Origin: Paludibacteraceae bacterium
GTDB lineage: Bacteria > Bacteroidota > Bacteroidia > Bacteroidales > Paludibacteraceae
Assembly (NCBI GenBank): GCA_017542915.1
Contig: JAFXWI010000004.1
Span: forward strand, 1 to 10,475
Direction: 5' to 3'
Length of the DNA stretch: 10,475 nt
Made by a program: the position numbers and the translations under genes. The notes beneath the pieces were generated by a model. It did not search any database and was not told the origin of the DNA. It was given only the letters and a program-made list of their open reading frames with translations. Below, piece by piece: positions 7,258-10,475 of this stretch (its first letter is position 1; each line of letters starts with the position of its first letter).

Positions 7258-8676
7258 TTATCGTAAAAGGTACACTTGTTCGGTGGAACGGGTGAGGGCA
7301 GTATAGAGCCAACGAAGGTATTCCCTCTTCTCCGTCTCCTCTAATCCGCTGATCCATTCGTCCCCTAATCCGCTGTCTATATACACGTGTCGCCACTGTC
7401 CGCCTTGCGCTTTATGACAGGTCACCGCATATGCGTACCTAATCTGCAAAGCGTTATAGTACGGCGAGTCGTAGATCTTTTTGACCAGCTCTTTCTTGTT
7501 CCGGATCTCGGGGTAGTCCTCTGCTATGCGGGCAAAGAGCTCTTTCTGCATTCCGTAATTGGCTTCCGGACTGTCGGTCGTCAGCGTGTCTAACCAAACG
7601 AGGGCTTCTATCTCCCAGTTATAATCGACCGAACGAAGGGAGGCTTTGCCGAAATGGAAACCGTACAACTCATGTATGTTACTCAACCTCTCCACCTCGA
7701 ACATATCGCCGTTGGCAAGGAACTCCAAGTCCTCGTATTCCGTTGCCCAGAAATAGTTATTCTTGGTCACCATGATCCTATCACCGTTGGATAGGTCCTC
7801 CTCTTTCCATAATATCCGTGCCCGCACGCCTTGGTTATAAAGGTTCGTCAACTTATTGCTGCGGGTGATAATCAGCGTCTCTTCGGCGCCTACTTCCCGC
7901 CAACTGCTCTCTAAACTCTCTAATACCTCTTCACCCTTGAGCTGGATAATATCAGATCCGTTGGGCGCAATAGAAATTTCTTTGTCCTCATAATCAGTCT
8001 GTCTTCTGTCAGTCCGCAGGACGGTCCTAATCCGTGTTGCTTCGCTCAGAATACCGCTGTCCAGCGCCTGACGGGCTACTTCTGTCAGCTGATAACTGAC
8101 CACGGATAGCTGATAGCTATTTGCCATAAAATCAGCGTTTAACGCAGGGCTGTTGAGACTGCCCACAGGCGGTAACTGCGCATCGTCGCCGACCAAGAGC
8201 AGGGAGCATCCTCCGCCGTTATAGACGTACCTTACCAAGTCGTCCAGCACACATCCGCTGCCGAAAAGTCCATTGTCTCGATTGCCCGACAGCATCGATG
8301 CCTCGTCCACGATGAAGAGCGTGTTCCGATGCAGGTTATCGCTCAGCGAGAAAGCCTCCATGCCTAATTGTTGCTGACGATAGATCTTCTTATGGATCGT
8401 ATAGGCCTGTTGACCCGAATACCGGCTCAGCACTTTGGCTGCCCTGCCGGTAGGAGCGAGTAGTACGCAAGGCTGCTTGAGACCTTCCAGAGCGCGAACC
8501 AAGGCACTCATGACGCTGGTCTTACCCGTTCCGGCGTAGCCGCGAAGAATAAATGCTTTGCGCTTTTCACGAGACACGATAAATGCCCCCAACGCCTGAA
8601 AAAGACCGTCCTTTTCTGCGTTCGGTTCAAAGGGCAATTCCGCCTTAATTCGTGAAATAATGAAGTCTGTTAGCAT
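7258..8676 (-). CDS. RecD-like SF1B DNA helicase (AAA family ATPase)
   Basis: 472 residues with the superfamily 1 helicase motifs in order: Walker A GYAGTGKTS (46-54), LAPTGRAAKVL (motif Ia, 73-83), VDEAS (Walker B, 123-127), GDDAQLPPVG (motif III, 163-172), LTEVARQ (197-203), an NGD segment (LANGDMFEVERL), VTCHKAQGGQW (motif V, 418-428) and YTALTR (motif VI, 458-463). These place it with RecD2/Dda-type 5'-to-3' helicases, which hydrolyse ATP to unwind DNA in repair or replication restart. It lacks the long N-terminal region of RecD2, as do similar Bacteroidota proteins. Between motif III and TEVARQ there is an insert, SYQLSVVSYQL (187-197), written by a 7-bp tandem array. The start at 8676 fits the family's N terminus. 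No promoter match was found in front of it; the ffs promoter on the opposite strand begins 16 bases away. Confidence 0.92.
   Translation of the reverse strand: MLTDFIISRIKAELPFEPNAEKDGLFQALGAFIVSREKRKAFILRGYAGTGKTSVMSALVRALEGLKQPCVLLAPTGRAAKVLSRYSGQQAYTIHKKIYRQQQLGMEAFSLSDNLHRNTLFIVDEASMLSGNRDNGLFGSGCVLDDLVRYVYNGGGCSLLLVGDDAQLPPVGSLNSPALNADFMANSYQLSVVSYQLTEVARQALDSGILSEATRIRTVLRTDRRQTDYEDKEISIAPNGSDIIQLKGEEVLESLESSWREVGAEETLIITRSNKLTNLYNQGVRARILWKEEDLSNGDRIMVTKNNYFWATEYEDLEFLANGDMFEVERLSNIHELYGFHFGKASLRSVDYNWEIEALVWLDTLTTDSPEANYGMQKELFARIAEDYPEIRNKKELVKKIYDSPYYNALQIRYAYAVTCHKAQGGQWRHVYIDSGLGDEWISGLEETEKREYLRWLYTALTRSTEQVYLLR
8085..8119 (-). repeat. 5-unit 7-bp tandem array inside the helicase gene
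   Basis: Plus-strand units are TCAGCTG, ATAACTG, ACCACGG, ATAGCTG, ATAGCTA. Read on the minus strand they encode SYQLSVVSYQL, the sequence produced by a known style of heptameric repeat that recurs in bacterial genomes. The insert sits between helicase motif III and the conserved TEVARQ, in place of what is usually a short turn. Confidence 0.8.
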
Positions 8677-8692
8677 TTTTTTTGCAAAAAAC

Positions 8693-8723
8693 TTGCGTAT
8701 ATCAAAAAAAAGCAGTACCTTTG
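8693..8723 (+). promoter_or_regulatory. Bacteroidota promoter for the SRP RNA gene
   Basis: TTG (8693-8695), 20 bases, then TACCTTTG (8716-8723) followed by CA fits TTTG/TTG-N19-21-TAnnTTTG. Transcription would begin near 8729, about 95 bases before the folded SRP RNA core. Confidence 0.8.
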
Positions 8724-8728
8724 CAGCC

Positions 8729-8824
8729 GATTTTTAATCGAGAGCATTTTTGTGCTCGAGAAAAATGGCTATCTTAGCCGATTTCGATAAAACGAAGCGT
8801 CATGCGAGTTTTAGTTTAAGCGCA
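8729..8824 (+). other. leader of the SRP RNA transcript with three small hairpins
   Basis: Between the promoter and the SRP RNA core three stems follow one another: CGAGAGCA/TGTGCTCG (8739-8758, one mismatch), GGCTA/TAGCC (8767-8779) and TTCG/CGAA (8783-8796). They may guide processing of a precursor. A 35-codon frame, ATG 8765 to TGA 8872, also runs through here but enters the RNA core, so it is not annotated as a gene. Confidence 0.45.
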
Positions 8825-8921
8825 GAGCAAGTCCTATACGACCAGCTCCCTCTGAACTCCCCCAGGCCTTGACCGGAGCAAGGGTAGGAGGTTGTAGCGG
8901 TGCGATGTAGTAAGCTTGCTC
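8825..8921 (+). ncRNA. ffs: signal recognition particle RNA, small 4.5S type
   Basis: The segment folds end to end as one hairpin. GAGCAAG (8825-8831) pairs with CTTGCTC (8915-8921), then CTATA with TGTAG, ACC with GGT, GCT with AGC, CTCC with GGAG and CCC with GGG. The tip carries the domain IV signature: CAGG on the 5' side and AGCA on the 3' side of a 10-base apical segment, as in other 4.5S RNAs, where this internal loop binds the Ffh M domain. GGTGCGATGTAG near the 3' side resembles the equivalent part of E. coli 4.5S RNA. The apical segment reads CCTTGACCGG, giving a hexaloop closed by two G-C pairs rather than the common GGAA tetraloop. The RNA pairs with Ffh to deliver membrane and secreted proteins to the translocon. 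Exact mature ends are estimates. Confidence 0.9.
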
Positions 8922-8930
8922 TTTTTTTTT
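8915..8930 (+). terminator. intrinsic terminator of the SRP RNA
   Basis: The closing strand CTTGCTC of the SRP RNA terminal helix is followed at once by T9 (8922-8930), so the RNA's own outer helix appears to act as the terminator stem. Confidence 0.7.
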
Positions 8931-8940
8931 GTCCTCCTGC

Positions 8941-8960
8941 ATCGTGCATCAGTGCACGAT
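8941..8960. other. hairpin with the protease stop codon in its loop
   Basis: ATCGTGCA (8941-8948) and TGCACGAT (8953-8960) form a perfect 8-bp stem with a 4-base loop. The minus-strand TGA stop of the protease gene occupies 8951-8949 in the loop. On the plus strand TTT (8961-8963) follows the stem's closing T, so it could back up ffs termination; on the minus strand no T-run follows. Confidence 0.55.
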
Positions 8961-10388
8961 TTTCCCTTGTACATCGTACATCTGTCCTTTGTATATCAGA
9001 TAGAGTTTCCCGTCACGAAGGATTTTCTGCGTTCTGAAATCTGAATGCTGACTTCTGACATCTTCTATTCCCGTCGGCACATCCATCTGGTATGCCTGCC
9101 AAGCGTCCGGAATACCGTAACCCATTTGATGGCGGGAATCGTCATTGGGATAGAGATGTGCGGAACGGATGATTCGGTCACGTATCTGCATAGCGTTCTC
9201 GTCCGGCAGTGCGGACCAAAGGGACGCAGCCAAACCTGCCATCAGAGGGGTTGCAAAACTCGTTCCGTTGCCGGTGACGATCGTGCCGTTCGGATAAATG
9301 AGCGTCGTACGAACACCCACTGCGCACACTTCGGGTTTGACCCGTCCGTCTGCCGAAGGACCGTAACTGGAGAAGTTGCCTGCCACGCTGTCGGTAGTCA
9401 CGGCTCCAACGGTGATAATACTGTCTGCGTCGGCTGGTGAGCAGATCGTTCGCCAACTGCTGGTTCCGTCGTTTCCTGCCGACACAAAGACCAACATTCC
9501 TTTGCGGGCAGCGATAGTGGCAGCGAGACTTGCACGCGTACTCTTACCGTTCAGAGCCGTTTTGGGAAGCGTCCACGAGGAGTTATCAAATTCCGTGTAA
9601 CCCAATGAAACGGAGAAGATATTGACGCCCAACGAATCAGCGGTCTCTAATGCGGCTACCATATTATCCATCTCTTTAGGGCTTTCCGTATCGTCCTCTT
9701 CCGATTTCATGAGGTAGTACTGAGCCTGTGTAGCAGATCCGTAATAACCCTCCATGATGCCCGAAATCGTACTCAGACACTCCGTGCCGTGCGTGCCGGT
9801 TGAACCATAGAACGTATGGCCGTATTTGATGTCGTCCGTAAAATCGAAATGCCCGAGTTCTTGGCTCTGCCGGAAACAGGACATCGTGTTCGCATTGTAG
9901 AAAGCACCGTCGCAGACAGCCATGAGAATGCCTTGACCCTCGTAACCTAAGTTATGCAGCGGGGTCAGGTTATACGTCGCCAACTGAGCATCGGTATAAT
10001 TGACCGTCAGGTCTTGTGCCATCTGGTCATTTTGGGTTTCCTCTTGTTTCCGTTTCATTCGTTTCAAAGGAGCGTAAGACGGGGTCGTGTCGTCGCGGGT
10101 CATCTCTACCGAACGCACAAAACTCCATTTCGCTACTTTCGCAGCCTGAGTTGCATCCATCTCCACGGTCACGCCGTTGAACCAGCGGCTCTTGTGGTAA
10201 ACGGTAGCACCTATCCGTTGCAGGCTGTCTATATACATGCCGCAAACGGGATAATCCATCTCGTCCGTCGCAATATTCCATTTGGCACGTTGCTCCACCG
10301 CACGCGGAGACAGTTGCGGAGCCGTCTTCGTCGGCTTATCCGTAAAACTCACAAAATAAGCATTTAGCAGTATTAAGAGAAAATACAT
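8949..10388 (-). CDS. secreted subtilisin-like (S8) serine protease with C-terminal sorting-like tail
   Basis: 479 residues. The S8 catalytic residues are all present: Asp160 in MAVCDGAF, His200 in GTHGTECLS, the oxyanion Asn306 in SAGNDG and Ser377 in GNGTSFATP. Residues 11-130 (YFVSFTDKP...LSPRAVEQRA...) match the propeptide-like N-terminal part of Bacteroidota S8 proteases that begin with a signal peptide. The last 25 residues, KILRDGKLYLIYKGQMYDVQGKIVH, resemble short C-terminal tails common on secreted Bacteroidales proteins and probably linked to type IX secretion. The linker before the tail, VRSQHSDFRTQ, is written by a 7-bp tandem array. The signal peptide looks short: only MYFLLILLNA precedes the mature-like part, with no basic residue, and a TAA lies in frame five codons upstream. 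The enzyme should act outside the cell; the substrate is unknown. Confidence 0.92.
   Translation of the reverse strand: MYFLLILLNAYFVSFTDKPTKTAPQLSPRAVEQRAKWNIATDEMDYPVCGMYIDSLQRIGATVYHKSRWFNGVTVEMDATQAAKVAKWSFVRSVEMTRDDTTPSYAPLKRMKRKQEETQNDQMAQDLTVNYTDAQLATYNLTPLHNLGYEGQGILMAVCDGAFYNANTMSCFRQSQELGHFDFTDDIKYGHTFYGSTGTHGTECLSTISGIMEGYYGSATQAQYYLMKSEEDDTESPKEMDNMVAALETADSLGVNIFSVSLGYTEFDNSSWTLPKTALNGKSTRASLAATIAARKGMLVFVSAGNDGTSSWRTICSPADADSIITVGAVTTDSVAGNFSSYGPSADGRVKPEVCAVGVRTTLIYPNGTIVTGNGTSFATPLMAGLAASLWSALPDENAMQIRDRIIRSAHLYPNDDSRHQMGYGIPDAWQAYQMDVPTGIEDVRSQHSDFRTQKILRDGKLYLIYKGQMYDVQGKIVH
9032..9059 (-). repeat. 4-unit 7-bp tandem array in the protease linker
   Basis: Plus-strand units are TTCTGAA, ATCTGAA, TGCTGAC, TTCTGAC, each with the core CTGA at the same place. 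They encode residues 444-453 of the protease, between the catalytic domain (ending VPTGIED) and the C-terminal tail (KILRDGKLYL). Confidence 0.78.
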
Positions 10389-10399
10389 ATGATGTACGA

Positions 10400-10475
10400 T
10401 TTAACGTGGCGCAGCCACCATTTTAACTATTTAACGTTTTACAAAGTAAAACCATTTTAACTATTTAACGTGCGA
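10400..10475. repeat. direct repeats alternating with hairpin spacers, running off the window
   Basis: The 17-bp sequence CATTTTAACTATTTAAC occurs twice (10419-10435 and 10453-10469), exactly 34 bases apart, with its end TTTAAC a third time at 10400-10405. The spacers are perfect hairpins: GTGGC-GCA-GCCAC (10406-10418) and GTTTTAC-AAA-GTAAAAC (10436-10452). A third spacer starts GTGCGA and is cut by the window edge. The array ends 11 bases before the protease start codon. Confidence 0.85.

Noticed and set aside
8765..8872. 35-codon frame starting MAILADFDKTKRHASF on the plus strand
   Set aside because: It runs into the core of the SRP RNA and ends within its domain IV, and nothing in it resembles a known small protein; kept only as a point to check.
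8931..8940. GGAGG on the minus strand after the protease stop as a ribosome-binding site
   Set aside because: No start codon or frame follows it at a useful distance before the SRP RNA gene.
8968..8981. TGTACAT, CGTACAT as a further heptamer array
   Set aside because: Only two units, and they encode the conserved YDVQG tail of the protease, so coding constraint explains them.
10040..10072. Recurrent GTTTC in the protease linker at residues 108-118
   Set aside because: Spacing varies between 6 and 8 or more bases, and a Lys/Arg/Gln-rich linker explains it; not a regular array.
10400..10475. CRISPR array
   Set aside because: Repeats are only 17 bases, spacers are 13-17 bases and palindromic, and there is no cas gene in the window.

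Overview
The window comes from a Bacteroidota genome, most likely order Bacteroidales. The evidence is a YebC protein that opens MGRAFEYRKATK, a DUF5723-like/OmpA fusion with thrombospondin type 3 repeats, a lipoprotein gene coupled to it, a secreted subtilase ending in a short RDGKLYLIYKGQMYDVQG-type tail, and promoters of the form TTTG/TTG-N20-TAnnTTTG. I cannot name the genus. No phage, transposase, CRISPR or tRNA was seen.

Layout. 1-1203 (+) is the 3' part of an M20 metallo-dipeptidase gene. It converges on a minus-strand series through a 30-bp perfect palindrome whose two ends are the stop codons of the two genes. The minus-strand genes, in transcription order, are: a subtilisin-like serine protease (10388-8949); a RecD-like SF1B helicase (8676-7258); a large lipoprotein (7143-5293); a DUF5723/TSP3/OmpA outer-membrane protein (5279-2670); yebC (2594-1875); and rsmG (1842-1228). 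Between the protease and the helicase lies a plus-strand SRP RNA gene (ffs, about 8825-8921) with its own promoter and terminator. Every other intergenic gap is short, and no stretch over 300 bases lacks a gene.

How the genes relate. The lipoprotein and OmpA-fusion genes are 13 bases apart, joined by a strong Shine-Dalgarno that starts at the stop codon. They look like a cell-envelope pair. yebC and rsmG (translation, rRNA modification) follow and may be cotranscribed, with a hairpin and a possible promoter in the gap before yebC. The helicase unit ends at a terminator whose hairpin loop also supplies the -33 element of the next promoter.

The most unusual content is repeat-like. Four separate places carry arrays of 4-5 tandem units with a strict 7-bp period but different unit sequences. 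Three lie inside reading frames (dipeptidase, helicase, protease linker) and one fills the yebC-rsmG gap. At the right edge, just upstream of the protease start codon, a 17-bp direct repeat alternates with spacers that are themselves perfect hairpins, and it runs off the window end. These look like small uncharacterised repeat elements, some of which have been absorbed into proteins. The remaining genes are conserved housekeeping or envelope genes, and I see no defence or biosynthetic system here.
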